This document shows positions 38,007-47,262 of a stretch of 64,000 nucleotides of DNA, one piece after another. This stretch comes from PALSA-911 sp963839645 (lineage in GTDB: Bacteria > Pseudomonadota > Alphaproteobacteria > Acetobacterales > Acetobacteraceae): NCBI GenBank assembly GCA_963839645.1, contig CAWIVZ010000003.1, positions 536,987 to 600,986 on the forward strand, written 5' to 3'. Made by a program: the position numbers and the translations under genes. The notes under the pieces were generated by a model, which saw only the letters and a list, made by a program, of their open reading frames with translations, ran no database searches and was not told where the DNA came from. Positions within the stretch are counted from its first letter, which is position 1, and each line of letters starts with the position of its first letter.

Positions 38007-38651
38007 TCAGGCGGCGCGGGAGAGGCGTTTGATGACCGCCGATAGGCGATGGCGGCGCATTTCGGAGCGGGCCAGGCTGTCGTTGGTCATGTAGTTCAGT
38101 TGGATGGCGTAGCGCGGACCGACGAATTGCCTGTGGCCGTGCCAGGTGGTGGGGCCGTTCGGGAACACCAGCAGGGTGCCGTTCACCGGGGGGACCTCGA
38201 CGGCGTAGTCGTCGATGTCGGTGGCGTTGCGCAGCAGGCGCAGGCAGCCCTGGTGGCCGGTGAATTTGCCGGGGTCGGGGTTGAGGTAGAGCAGGATGGT
38301 GACCCGCTTGGCTTTCGAGTCGGTGTGGATGCGGCCGTCCTTTTCCCTGGTGCGGCCGCGGATGGTCAGCATGGTGGGGGCGGCGGAGAGGTCGAGGCCG
38401 AATTTCTCTGCGATGACCTGGCGCATTTCCGGGCCTTCCATCGCCTGCACGAGCGCCTTGGCGGCGTGGCCGAGGTGGAGCGAACCGGGCGGATAGGAGC
38501 CGCCATTGCCGATCGGGGGCAGCGCGGCAACGACTTCGCGCAGGGTTTCCGGCGGCACGAAATTCGGGATGACGACGTGGGCGAACGGGTCGCTGGCGAC
38601 CGGGGTGTCGCGCAGGGCGGCGAAATCCAGGTGGATGCTTGGGCTGCTCAT
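38007..38651 (-). CDS. 2-oxoglutarate/Fe(II) oxygenase family protein
   Basis: A 214-residue double-stranded beta-helix oxygenase. The HxD iron motif is RIHTDSKAKRV, the distal His lies in TTWHGHRQFVG, and the 2OG-binding Arg in GPRYAIQLNY. The family hydroxylates proteins or small molecules; no substrate is evident. It is on the same strand as, and 9 bp downstream of, the phosphatase/ADP-ribosylglycohydrolase fusion, and is probably cotranscribed with it. Confidence 0.8.
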   Translation of the reverse strand: MSSPSIHLDFAALRDTPVASDPFAHVVIPNFVPPETLREVVAALPPIGNGGSYPPGSLHLGHAAKALVQAMEGPEMRQVIAEKFGLDLSAAPTMLTIRGRTREKDGRIHTDSKAKRVTILLYLNPDPGKFTGHQGCLRLLRNATDIDDYAVEVPPVNGTLLVFPNGPTTWHGHRQFVGPRYAIQLNYMTNDSLARSEMRRHRLSAVIKRLSRAA

Positions 38652-38660
38652 CGTGGTTTT

Positions 38661-40592
38661 TTACCGGTTTGGACCGGCGGGCGGCAAGTCACGCGGCTGG
38701 CAGGACAGCAATGCCTCGGCGAGATCCAGCGCGTCGTCGGGCCAGTATTCCTCGGGCCTGGGCCGGTTCACGCCGAGCGCGGCGTCGGGGCGGCAGGCCA
38801 TCATATCGCGCACCCAGCTTGTGGGGATGGCATTGCGGCCATGCGCGGCGCCGAGCAGCGCGCCGGCGATGGCGGCATTGGTGTCGGTGTCGCCGCCCTC
38901 GGCGATGGTTTGCACAAGGGCGTCCTCGATTCGGGGCGTGTGTGCCAGGTGGAAGAAGGCGTTCTGCAGGGCGATCACCACCCAGCCCTGCCGGCGCAGG
39001 TAGTCCGCGGGCTTCTGGCCGGAGGCGGCGTCGGCAATGGCGCGCGCGACGAGGCCATCGTCCAGGCGGGCAGCCTCGGCGATGGCCATGGCGGCGCGGA
39101 CCATGCCCTGCGGGTCCGCGCCGGCGATGCCGGCGGTGATGGCGGCGGCATAGGCGCCGCAGGCGATGGCGCAGGCCGGGTTTGGGTGGGTGAGGTCGGA
39201 ATCCTCCATCGCCGCGGCGGCGGCTTCCTCGGGGGTGACGGCCCAGATGCCGATGGGGGAGACGCGCATCAGCGAGCCGTTGCTCTGGCTGTTGCGGTCG
39301 GCGGCGCGGCGGGCGGCCTCGGCCTTGCCGCCCATGTTGCGGGAGGCGGGCGCGCGGGAGGCGGGCACGCGGGAGGCGGGAGCGAGGGCCTGGCGGGTGG
39401 TGGTGCCGATGTCGAAGGGGCGGGAGGCGTACCAGCGCCCGTAGGCCGTGGCCACGGCCTCGGCGTCGTACTCTCCGGCGGCGGCGAGGGTGCGGGCGAG
39501 TGCCAGGGCCAGTTCAAAATCGTCGGTGGGTTGGCCGGCGATGGTGTTCCAGACGCCGCCATCCTGCAGCCGGCGGACGCCGCCGGGGTAGAGAGCGGCG
39601 ATTTCGTCGGGGGATTTGAACTCGACCAGCGATCCCAGGCTGTCGCCGATGATCTGGCCGAGCAGGCAGCCCTGGGCGCGGTTCAGCATCTGGCTTTCGG
39701 GCAGCCGGGGCCAGGAGAGTTCCACCCGCGTGGGGCGGCGGGGGTCGGTCTCGCCGTTGGCGAGCGTCGCGGCGGTCCAGTTGCGGGCGGCCAGCGCGTG
39801 GACCGCTTTCGGCGCGCCGGCGAAGCATTTTTCCACCTTGCTGAAGCCGAGCTGGGTGTAGGTCACCGCCCCGCCGGTCTGGTCGATCATGATGCCGCCG
39901 GCGCCGATCAGCAGCGCATGGCCGGCGGCGTAGTCGAGATCGCCGGGGCCGCTGGTGGAGGCGGTGGCGACGCCGTCGCCCACCGCCACGCGGGCCATGC
40001 GATAGGCGATGGAGGGCATGGGAATGAAGCGGGCGGGGGTGGCGCGCTGGGCGTTGACGATCGGCCGGCGCGGGGAGTGGTGGGACATGTAGACGAACTC
40101 GCCGGGCGACAGGTCGCGGTCGGACAGGTCGATGGGCCATTTCTCGCCGTTGCGCAGCAGGTGGTCCATGCCGGCGGCCCAGGCGATCATATCGGGGCCG
40201 AGATCGGGGGCGTCGGGGGCGTAGACGACGCCGAGCACGGGCTCGGCGTTGTGCAGCAGGGCCACGGAAACGGCGCTGCCGCGCTTGCCCTGCAGGAAGG
40301 CACGGGTGCCGTCCTGCGGGTCGACCAGCCAGCAATAGGGCGCATCGGGCGCATCGATGATGCCGCACTCCTCGCCGACGAAACGGCCGGGGCAGAGGGC
40401 GAGCAGCGCGTCGCGCAGGAACAGTTCCAGTTCCACGTCGATATCGGCCTTGTCGTCCTGCCCGCGTGGGCCTTCGGGGCGGCTGAATTCGGCGGCGAGG
40501 CGGGACCCGGCGGTTTCCACGATCGCGATCACCTGCGGCAGGATCGCGAGTGGCAGGTCGCCCAATGGGTCGCCAGGCAGCAAGTCGGGCAT
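38661..40592 (-). CDS. Fusion of inositol-monophosphatase/CysQ-like phosphatase with ADP-ribosylglycohydrolase
   Basis: A single intact frame of 643 residues. Residues 1-275 form an IMPase-fold phosphatase: RFVGEECG and LVDPQDGTRAF give the metal ligands, and GPGDLDYAAGHALLIGAGG the third site. Residues 315-640 form an ADP-ribosylglycohydrolase (DraG/ARH): GDSLGSLVEF, TDDFELALALA, SNGSLMRVSPIG and GGDTDTNAAIAGALLGA, including the Asp pair for two Mg ions. The domains are separated by about 40 residues. An insert at about 398-415 is an ASRxP repeat. Fusion suggests sequential dephosphorylation and ADP-ribose release on one substrate, but that is inference. Confidence 0.85.
   Translation of the reverse strand: MPDLLPGDPLGDLPLAILPQVIAIVETAGSRLAAEFSRPEGPRGQDDKADIDVELELFLRDALLALCPGRFVGEECGIIDAPDAPYCWLVDPQDGTRAFLQGKRGSAVSVALLHNAEPVLGVVYAPDAPDLGPDMIAWAAGMDHLLRNGEKWPIDLSDRDLSPGEFVYMSHHSPRRPIVNAQRATPARFIPMPSIAYRMARVAVGDGVATASTSGPGDLDYAAGHALLIGAGGIMIDQTGGAVTYTQLGFSKVEKCFAGAPKAVHALAARNWTAATLANGETDPRRPTRVELSWPRLPESQMLNRAQGCLLGQIIGDSLGSLVEFKSPDEIAALYPGGVRRLQDGGVWNTIAGQPTDDFELALALARTLAAAGEYDAEAVATAYGRWYASRPFDIGTTTRQALAPASRVPASRAPASRNMGGKAEAARRAADRNSQSNGSLMRVSPIGIWAVTPEEAAAAAMEDSDLTHPNPACAIACGAYAAAITAGIAGADPQGMVRAAMAIAEAARLDDGLVARAIADAASGQKPADYLRRQGWVVIALQNAFFHLAHTPRIEDALVQTIAEGGDTDTNAAIAGALLGAAHGRNAIPTSWVRDMMACRPDAALGVNRPRPEEYWPDDALDLAEALLSCQPRDLPPAGPNR
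39339..39383. repeat. Three 15-bp tandem repeats inside the fusion gene
   Basis: The unit GCGGGAGGCGGGCRC occurs three times with one or two changes and encodes, on the minus strand, PASR-type repeats (about residues 403-417) inside the ADP-ribosylglycohydrolase domain. It is in frame, so repeat number changes would not break the protein. Confidence 0.8.
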
Positions 40593-40722
40593 TCAAAGTC
40601 TCCGGGCCGGAAAATCCGGTGCGCCATCTTACAGACCGGATGTCGCATGAGAGAAGAGCGGGACAGAAACCGCGCGCCGGCTGATTGATGAGCGGCGGCA
40701 GACGCGCTATTTCGCTGTCTAT

Positions 40723-41911
40723 ATGGACATTTCCAGCGCCGAATTTACCCCCGCCGTGCCGGCTCGCACCCTGGATCTTTCCCGGGGACCGTTGCCCGCC
40801 TATCGCGCCAAGCTGGCGGCGAAGGAGCTTGCGCACGACCCTTCGCAGCTGCTCGCGGCCGAGCGGCTACAGGAACTGTGGGTGAAGCTGCGCGGCTACG
40901 ACCCGTCGCCGAAGGCGGGGAACGGCAAGCTGCTGTCGAAGTTCCTGCGCCGCAAGAAGGTGGACGAAGCCGGCGAGGACCGGCCGAACGGGCTGTATCT
41001 GGTCGGCGAGGTCGGGCGGGGCAAGTCCATGCTGATGGACCTGTTCTTCGAATCGGCCGACGTGACGCGCCGCCGGCGCATCCATTTTCACCGCTTCATG
41101 CAGGACGTGCACGGCCGCATCCACGCCTGGAAGAAGGCGCATCCGGAAACCGTGGACCCGATCCCGCCGCTGGCCGACAGCATCGCGAGCGAGGCGGCGC
41201 TGCTGTGCTTCGACGAGTTCCAGGTCAATGACATCGCCGACGCGATGATCCTGGGGCGGCTGTTCCAGGCGCTGTTCGATCGCGGCGTGGTGGTGGTGGC
41301 GACGTCCAACACCAGGCCGGACGACCTGTTCAAGGGCCAGCCGGGGCGGGATGCGTTTCTGCCGTTCATCGCCCTGATCAAGAAGCGGCTGGACGTGCTG
41401 ATGATGGAGGACGGGCGGGATTTCCGCCGCATGCGGCTGCGCGGCATGCCGACCTGGCACGTGCCGGCCGATCGCGCGCGCGGACGAGGCCTTGGACCGC
41501 GCCTTCGCCGAACTGACGGGCAATGCCGCGCCGCACAAGGAGCATCTGACGGTGATGGGCCGGAGACTGGATGTGCCTTTGGCGGCCGAGGGCGTGGCGC
41601 GGTTCGATTTTTCCGCCCTTTGCGGCACGGCGCTGGGCGCCGGCGACTATCTGGCGCTGGCGACGCATTACCATACGCTGGTGCTGGACGGGATTCCGAG
41701 GCTTTCGCCGGCGAATTACGACGAGGCGCGGCGGTTCATCACCCTGATCGACGCGGTGTACGATCACCGCATGAAGCTGGTCGCTTCCGCCGCGGCGCAG
41801 CCGGACCAGCTGTACGAGCGCGGCGAGGGGGCGAAAGCGTTCGAGCGCACCGCGTCGCGTCTGGAAGAAATGCAGAGCCAGGATTGGATCACGCTGCCGC
41901 ATCTGCCCTGA
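40723..41911 (+). CDS. zapE: Cell division ATPase ZapE (AFG1-like), one frame break
   Basis: About 395 residues with Walker A GEVGRGKSML, the HFHRFMQDVH block, Walker B ALLCFDEFQVNDIADAMIL and sensor VVATSNTRPDDLF. ZapE/AFG1 proteins associate with FtsZ at the septum or with respiratory complexes in mitochondria. The frame changes near 41473 in a CGCGCGCG run (one extra base); it resumes with DRAFAELTG. ATG 40723 is the first in frame. Confidence 0.88.
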
Positions 41912-41969
41912 TCGCCGGCCCGCCGATGCGTTGTATGCGCCTACGGAAATCCTTCCCCCGATTGCCCTG

Positions 41970-43148
41970 CTACCGGCTGAGTTCGCGGGTCATCTTGTCG
42001 ATGCCCTCGATCGTCAGGGGGAACATGCGGCCTTCCATCAGTTCGCGGACCATGCCGATGGAGGTGGTGTGCGGCCAGCCCTGCTGGGGGGAGGGGTTGA
42101 GCCAGGCGGAGCGGCGGAAATGGCCGGTGAGGCGTTCCATCCAGCGCTTGCCGGCTTCCTCGTTCCAGTGTTCCACGCTGCCGCCGGGCTGGACGATTTC
42201 GTAGGGGCTCATGGAGGCGTCGCCGACGAAGATGGCTTTGTAGTCCGGGCCGTAGGTGCGGATGATGTCGAAGGTGCTGATCTGGGCTTCGCGGCGGCGG
42301 CGGTTGTTCTTCCACATCTTCTCGTAGGGGCAGTTGTGGAAGTAGAAATACTCCAGGTGCTTGAACTCGCTGCGGGCGGCGGAGAAAAGTTCGGCGCAGA
42401 GCTTGATGTGGTCGTCCATCGAGCCGCCGATGTCGAGGAACAGCAGCACCTTCACCCGGTTGTGGCGTTCGGGGACCATTTTCAGGTCCAGGCTGCCGGC
42501 GTTCTTGGCGGTGGAAAGGATCGTGTCGGCCATGTCGAGTTCGGTGGCCGCACCCTCGCGGGCGAAGCGGCGCAGGCGGCGCAGCGCCACCTTCATGTTG
42601 CGCGTGCCCATCTCGATATTGTCGTCGAGGTCGCGGAACTCGCGCTTGTCCCAGACTTTGACGGCGCGGCGGTTGCGGGATTCCTCCTGGCCGATGCGCA
42701 CGCCCTCGGGGTGGTAGCCGTAGGCGCCGAAGGGGGAGGTGCCGGCGGTGCCGATCCATTTGGAGCCGCCCTGGTGGCGGCCCTTCTGCTCGGCCAGGCG
42801 TTCGCGCAGGGTCTCCATGAGTTTGTCGAAGCCGCCGAGCGTCTGGATCTGGGCCAGTTCCTCGGGGGTGAGCAGCTTTTCGGCCAGCTTGCGGAGCCAT
42901 TCCTCGGGCAGGTCCTGGCGGAGTTCGCCGTCGGGGGCTTCGAGGCCCTTGAAGCACTCGGCAAAAACGCGGTCGAACTTGTCGAGGTGGCGCTCGTCCT
43001 TCACCAGGGTGGCGCGGGAGAGGTAGTAGAAATCGTCGATGCTGTAGTTGGCGATGCCGGCCTTCATGGCGCCCATCAGGGTGAGGTATTCGGTGATCGA
43101 GGCCGGCAGGCCCGCCTTCCGCAGACCCAGCACCAGATGGGAGAACAT
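41970..43148 (-). CDS. VWA domain protein (CoxE-like) partner of MoxR ATPase
   Basis: A 392-residue protein with a C-terminal von Willebrand A domain. The MIDAS motif is LLFLDIGGSMDDH, and FVGDASMSPYE carries the further metal position. The N-terminal part has the FDKFDRVFAECFKG-type helices common to CoxE/YehP-like proteins. With MoxR-type AAA+ ATPases such proteins act as metal-insertion or remodelling chaperones. It lies 13 bp downstream of the MoxR gene. Confidence 0.85.
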   Translation of the reverse strand: MFSHLVLGLRKAGLPASITEYLTLMGAMKAGIANYSIDDFYYLSRATLVKDERHLDKFDRVFAECFKGLEAPDGELRQDLPEEWLRKLAEKLLTPEELAQIQTLGGFDKLMETLRERLAEQKGRHQGGSKWIGTAGTSPFGAYGYHPEGVRIGQEESRNRRAVKVWDKREFRDLDDNIEMGTRNMKVALRRLRRFAREGAATELDMADTILSTAKNAGSLDLKMVPERHNRVKVLLFLDIGGSMDDHIKLCAELFSAARSEFKHLEYFYFHNCPYEKMWKNNRRRREAQISTFDIIRTYGPDYKAIFVGDASMSPYEIVQPGGSVEHWNEEAGKRWMERLTGHFRRSAWLNPSPQQGWPHTTSIGMVRELMEGRMFPLTIEGIDKMTRELSR

Positions 43149-43161
43149 CGCCCGGGTTTCC

Positions 43162-44007
43162 TCAGCCGCCGCGGCGGGCGAGGAAGGCGAGGCGCTCGAA
43201 CAGATGCACGTCCTGCTCGTTCTTCAGCAGGGCGCCGTGCAAAGGCGGGATCACCACGTGGGTGTCGCGGCTTCGCAGCACGTCGGGCGGCAGGTCTTCG
43301 ACCATCAGCAGCTTCAGCCAGTCCAGCAGCTCGGAGGTGGCGGGCTTTTTCTTCAGGCCGGGGACGTCGCGGATCTGGAAGAAGATGTTCAGGGCCTCGC
43401 GCGCCAGGTCCTGCTTCAGGTCCGGGTAGTGCGACTGGACGATCTTCTCCATCGTCTCGCGGTCGGGGAAGCGGATGTAGTGGAAGAAGCAGCGGCGCAG
43501 GAAGGCGTCCGGCAGCTCCTTCTCGTTGTTGGAGGTGATGATGACGATCGGGCGCTGTCTGGCGACGATGGTCTGGCGGGTTTCGTAGACGAAGAACTGC
43601 ATGCGATCGAGTTCGAGCAGCAGATCGTTGGGGAATTCGATGTCGGCCTTGTCGATCTCGTCGATCAGCACCACGGATTGCTCGGGGGCGTCGAACGCCT
43701 CCCACAATTTGCCGCGGATGATGTAGTTGGAGATGTCGTGGACCTTCTCCTCGCCGAGCTGGCCGTCACGCAGGCGGGAGACGGCGTCGTATTCGTAGAG
43801 GCCCTGCTGGGCCTTGGTGGTGGATTTGATGTGCCACTCGATCAGCGGCATGTTCATGGCCTTGGCGATTTCGTGCGCCAGCACGGTCTTGCCGGTGCCG
43901 GGCTCGCCCTTCACCAGCAGCGGGCGCTGTAGCGTGACCGACGCGTTCACCGCCACCTCCAGGTCGCGGGTGGCGATGTAGTTCTCGGTGCTCTTGAATC
44001 CGGCCAC
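43162..44007 (-). CDS. MoxR-family AAA+ ATPase
   Basis: A 281-residue AAA+ protein: Walker A KGEPGTGKTVLAHEIA, Walker B VVLIDEIDKADIEFP, sensor 1 IITSNNEKELPDAFLRRC. MoxR ATPases remodel targets together with VWA proteins, as with the gene that follows. GTG 44007 with GGGGAC upstream is preferred, giving the N-terminus VAGFKSTENY; an in-frame extension upstream lacks conserved sequence. The client is not indicated by neighbours. Confidence 0.88.
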   Translation of the reverse strand: MAGFKSTENYIATRDLEVAVNASVTLQRPLLVKGEPGTGKTVLAHEIAKAMNMPLIEWHIKSTTKAQQGLYEYDAVSRLRDGQLGEEKVHDISNYIIRGKLWEAFDAPEQSVVLIDEIDKADIEFPNDLLLELDRMQFFVYETRQTIVARQRPIVIITSNNEKELPDAFLRRCFFHYIRFPDRETMEKIVQSHYPDLKQDLAREALNIFFQIRDVPGLKKKPATSELLDWLKLLMVEDLPPDVLRSRDTHVVIPPLHGALLKNEQDVHLFERLAFLARRGG

Positions 44008-44207
44008 GCTGGGTCCCCTCGAATTTGTGCGGGGGATTGTCGGGGGGATGGGACGGGATCGCAAGGGGGCGGATGGAAGGGGCTCTGTCGTGGCTGGAGG
44101 CAATCTTTTCGGATGACGCGGCGATAGCTGTCATGCATTATTGCATCTATAGGTTGAATGAATTATCATGATACTCCCTATAAGGTTGTTGTGTGGAGGT
44201 TATCGCT

Positions 44208-44921
44208 GTGAATGATTTGGCCGTATCGGCTGCGCCAATTGAGCACGATGCGCGCATCCAGCGTGTATTGTCGGCTGCCTGTTCCGCGGATCGGCCCCAC
44301 GCGTCTCTGGTTCCCCCGACCGGCTCAAATCCGGCGGCACGTTCATGGGTTCGCCTGCTGCACGATGCGTTCCGTTGTGACTATGACAATCATCCCGAGG
44401 TGGGCCTTGGGACCATCAAGGTTTTTTCGGCTGGCTGTCCCATCGAAATCGGTTTTGACGTTTTGGTCGCCGGAACAGATGCGTGCACCCCGTCATCTGT
44501 CCACCAAGAGCTGATCCCGGTATTCAGGCAACCCCTATGGCAGGTTAAGTCTGAATTGAACCCGAGTGGCCGGGAGGTTGCTGCAGACCTCGGTAAGCTG
44601 GTGATGGGTGCCGCACCAAACAAGCTCTTTGTAACTTGCTTTCGAAACGATGTTTCGGCCTTTAATGATTTTCTTGTCAGAATTTCCTGTCACTGCACGG
44701 GTAACCTCTATGTCGCCTACGTGCCAAGCTACAGTCGAACACGTGACGCTCTTTTATGGGAACAATCCGGCTACCCGATTCCATATGGTCTGTATCGCCG
44801 CGTTGACAAAACGATGAAACAGATTGCCAGTTCGAAGGACTGGTCGCATCATAAAGGTAATCATAGGGCCTGGAAGCGGTGGAAATCAGCCAATCCTGTT
44901 CCGTCGTCCGCCACGCCATAA
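44208..44921 (+). CDS. Unknown protein of lower GC
   Basis: A 237-residue soluble protein without motifs I can assign. Segments such as FSAGCPIEIGFDVLVAG, GREVAADLGKLVMGAAPNK and LFVTCFRNDVSAFNDFL look like a folded alpha/beta domain. GTG 44208, eight bases after GGAGG, is preferred; GTG 44193 is in frame upstream. Codon use is clearly less GC-rich than in the MoxR gene beside it, and an AT-rich promoter region precedes it. It lies ahead of a toxin-antitoxin pair, suggesting acquired DNA. Confidence 0.6.
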   Translation: MNDLAVSAAPIEHDARIQRVLSAACSADRPHASLVPPTGSNPAARSWVRLLHDAFRCDYDNHPEVGLGTIKVFSAGCPIEIGFDVLVAGTDACTPSSVHQELIPVFRQPLWQVKSELNPSGREVAADLGKLVMGAAPNKLFVTCFRNDVSAFNDFLVRISCHCTGNLYVAYVPSYSRTRDALLWEQSGYPIPYGLYRRVDKTMKQIASSKDWSHHKGNHRAWKRWKSANPVPSSATP

Positions 44922-45025
44922 CTTGAACAACCGCGTCCTTTTCCATCGTGCTGCGGTGCCAAATACGGCTTGATCCGCGTTTGTGTGCATTATATCGTTA
45001 GGTGACAGTCGACGAGGCGATCGTC

Positions 45026-45289
45026 ATGCCCAGCAGCTACACCCTCGGAAAGCACTTCGAGGCCTTCGTCCAGGCCCAGCTCGCCAGTGGGCGTTATAAC
45101 AACGCCAGCGAGGTGCTGCGCGACACGTTGCGGCTCATGGAGGAACGTGAGCGCAGGATGGCGGCGCTGGACGTCGCGATCGAGCGCGGGATGGGCGACC
45201 CGAAGCAGGGCCGCGTCCATCCGGCCGAGGCCGTGTTCGAGGAGTTGGAAGCGGAACTGGCGTCCCTGCCTGACCACCCGGCTGGATGA
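45026..45289 (+). CDS. parD: ParD-type antitoxin
   Basis: An 87-residue antitoxin with the ribbon-helix-helix start (YTLGKHFEAFVQAQLASGRY), NASEVLRDTLRLMEERE and an acidic C-terminal tail that would wrap the toxin. It usually represses its own operon. ATG 45026 is chosen by family length; an upstream in-frame GTG exists. It overlaps parE by 4 bp. Confidence 0.88.
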   Translation: MPSSYTLGKHFEAFVQAQLASGRYNNASEVLRDTLRLMEERERRMAALDVAIERGMGDPKQGRVHPAEAVFEELEAELASLPDHPAG

Positions 45290-45585
45290 GGGTTTCCTTT
45301 TCGGAGCAGGCGAAGGCCGGCCTGCGCGGCATCGCTCTGTTTACCGCGCGTGACAACAAGGCACGTGCCCTGTCATTCGTGCGGGAGCTACGTTCAGCGG
45401 CTGCGAATATCGGGGACATGCCGCGCGCCTATCCGCTTATCCCCCGCTATGAGCGCCACGCGATTCGGCGTTGCCCATTCCGTGACGACCTGGTTTTCTA
45501 CCGCATCGAGGACGAGCAGATCGTCATCCTCCATGTCCTGCACGTAGCCCGGGATTATGAGGCGTTGCTGTTCCCCCAGGTGTAA
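45286..45585 (+). CDS. parE_tox: ParE/RelE-superfamily toxin
   Basis: A 99-residue toxin with SEQAKAGLRGIALFTARDN, RHAIRRCPFRDDLVFYRIED and LHVLHVARDYEALL, as in ParE toxins that block DNA gyrase. Its ATG overlaps the antitoxin stop as ATGA. It ends 9 bp from the convergent GMC oxidoreductase. The gene_symbol is marked as toxin to avoid confusion with topoisomerase IV parE in this window. Confidence 0.87.
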   Translation: MRVSFSEQAKAGLRGIALFTARDNKARALSFVRELRSAAANIGDMPRAYPLIPRYERHAIRRCPFRDDLVFYRIEDEQIVILHVLHVARDYEALLFPQV

Positions 45586-45594
45586 AGCTTCCGC

Positions 45595-47262
45595 CTACGC
45601 CGCCACCCCCTCGACCGGCTCCAGGGGCGGGCGGCCGCGGATCATGTCGGAGGCCTTTTCCGCGATCATCATCGTCGAGGCATAGGTGTTGGACGAGGGC
45701 ATGTTCGGCATGATCGAGGCGTCCACCACCCGCAGGCCCTGCATGCCGTGCACGCGCAACTGGTCGTCCACCACAGCCGTGGGGTCGGTGGCCGGGCCCA
45801 TCCGCGCCGTGCCGATCAAATGGTAGGAGGTGGAGCCGTAGCGGCGGGCATAATCGAGCAGTTCGTCGTCGGTCTGCACGGCGTCGCCGGGCAATTGCTC
45901 ACGGTCGAAATAGGGCGCCAGTTCCTTGCTCTGCAGCAGGCGGCGGGCGAGCTTCATGCCGGCGACCAGGACGCGGCGGTCCATTGCGTCGGACAGATAG
46001 TTCGGCTGGATGACCGGGTCGGTGAACACGTCGGCCGAGCGGGCGCGGACGTAGCCGATGCTCTCGGGCCGATGTTGCCAGACGCCGCAGGTCATGCCGG
46101 GGAAATCGTCGAGCAGGCCGACGAAGCCGTCCTTGTAGCTGGCGGGGCTGAACACGCCTTGCAGGTCCGCGAGATCGAGGCTTTCGTCGGATTTCCAGAA
46201 CCAGTGCACCAGCGAGGGCGTCAGCGCCAGGATGGACGGCTGGCCGGTGGCCCAGCGGGCGATCTGGCCGACGAGGCCCATGCCCTTGGACATTTCGTTC
46301 ATGGTGCGGATGTTCTTCACCCGGGCGACCATGCGCACCGAGTAGTGATCGCGGAAATTCTCGCCGACGCCGCGCAGTTCGTGGACCACCGGCACGCCGA
46401 TCTCGCCGAGCAGGCCTGCGGGACCGACGCCGGAGATCTGCAGCAGGCGCGCGGTGTTCACCGTGCCGCTGCTGACGATCACCTCGCGCCGGGCTCGGAC
46501 CACGTGGCGGGTGCTGCGGTCGCGGTCGTCGACGTATTGCACGCCGACCGCGCGCTTGCCGTCGAACAGGATCTTCTCCGCGCGGGCGTCGGTGCGGACC
46601 GCGAGGTTGCCGCGCGCCTTGGCCGGATGCAGGAACATCCGCGCGGCGCTGCGCCGCCAGCCCTTGTGGATGGCGCGCTGGAAATAGCCGACGCCTTCCT
46701 GCTGGCCGTCGTTGTAGTCGGGGTTGCGGGGGATGCCGATTCCCTCGGCGCCGTCCATGAAGGCCTCGCAGACCGGATGAAACCAATCCATGTCGGTGAC
46801 GGGGATGTTGCCCTCGCGGCCATGCACCCGCTCATCCGCCAGGCCGATGCGCCGCTCGCCGCGTTTGAAATAGGGCAGGATGTCGGTGTAGCCCCAGCCG
46901 CGATTGCCGCGCTGCGCCCAATGGTCGAAATCGGCGGGCTGGCCGCGATTGTAGACCATGCCGTTGATGGAGCTGCCGCCGCCGAGCGTGCGGCCCTGGG
47001 TGGTGAGGATCTGCCGGCCGCCGCTGCCCTCGCTCGGTTCGGTCTTGAACTGCCAGGTGTATTTCGGATTGAACAGCATCTTGATGAAGCCGGCGGGCAC
47101 GTGGATGTAGGGGTGGTTGTCGGGCGGGCCGGCTTCCAGGATGCAGACCTTGACCCCCGGATCCTCCGTCAGCCGCCCGGCCAGCACCGACCCGGCGGCG
47201 CCGGCGCCGACGATCACGTAGTCAAATGTTTCCCCATCCGCCGCCGTCTGGTCGTTCGCCAT
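45595..47262 (-). CDS. GMC family oxidoreductase (choline dehydrogenase-like)
   Basis: A 555-residue FAD enzyme. The N-terminal loop is VIVGAGAAGSVLAGRL with ILEAGP, followed by the signature RTLGGGSSINGMVYNRG and, at the C-terminus, TSYHLIGTARMG with the catalytic His and MPSSNTYASTMMIAEKASD. The family oxidises alcohols; choline dehydrogenase and polyethylene glycol or fatty alcohol dehydrogenases are the nearest types. No betaine genes are beside it, so the substrate is open. Confidence 0.88.
   Translation of the reverse strand: MANDQTAADGETFDYVIVGAGAAGSVLAGRLTEDPGVKVCILEAGPPDNHPYIHVPAGFIKMLFNPKYTWQFKTEPSEGSGGRQILTTQGRTLGGGSSINGMVYNRGQPADFDHWAQRGNRGWGYTDILPYFKRGERRIGLADERVHGREGNIPVTDMDWFHPVCEAFMDGAEGIGIPRNPDYNDGQQEGVGYFQRAIHKGWRRSAARMFLHPAKARGNLAVRTDARAEKILFDGKRAVGVQYVDDRDRSTRHVVRARREVIVSSGTVNTARLLQISGVGPAGLLGEIGVPVVHELRGVGENFRDHYSVRMVARVKNIRTMNEMSKGMGLVGQIARWATGQPSILALTPSLVHWFWKSDESLDLADLQGVFSPASYKDGFVGLLDDFPGMTCGVWQHRPESIGYVRARSADVFTDPVIQPNYLSDAMDRRVLVAGMKLARRLLQSKELAPYFDREQLPGDAVQTDDELLDYARRYGSTSYHLIGTARMGPATDPTAVVDDQLRVHGMQGLRVVDASIMPNMPSSNTYASTMMIAEKASDMIRGRPPLEPVEGVAA

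Noticed and set aside
38049..40688. An 879-codon open frame on the plus strand
   Set aside because: Antisense shadow of the phosphatase/ADP-ribosylglycohydrolase gene and the 2OG oxygenase gene, Gly/Val-rich with no domain pattern.
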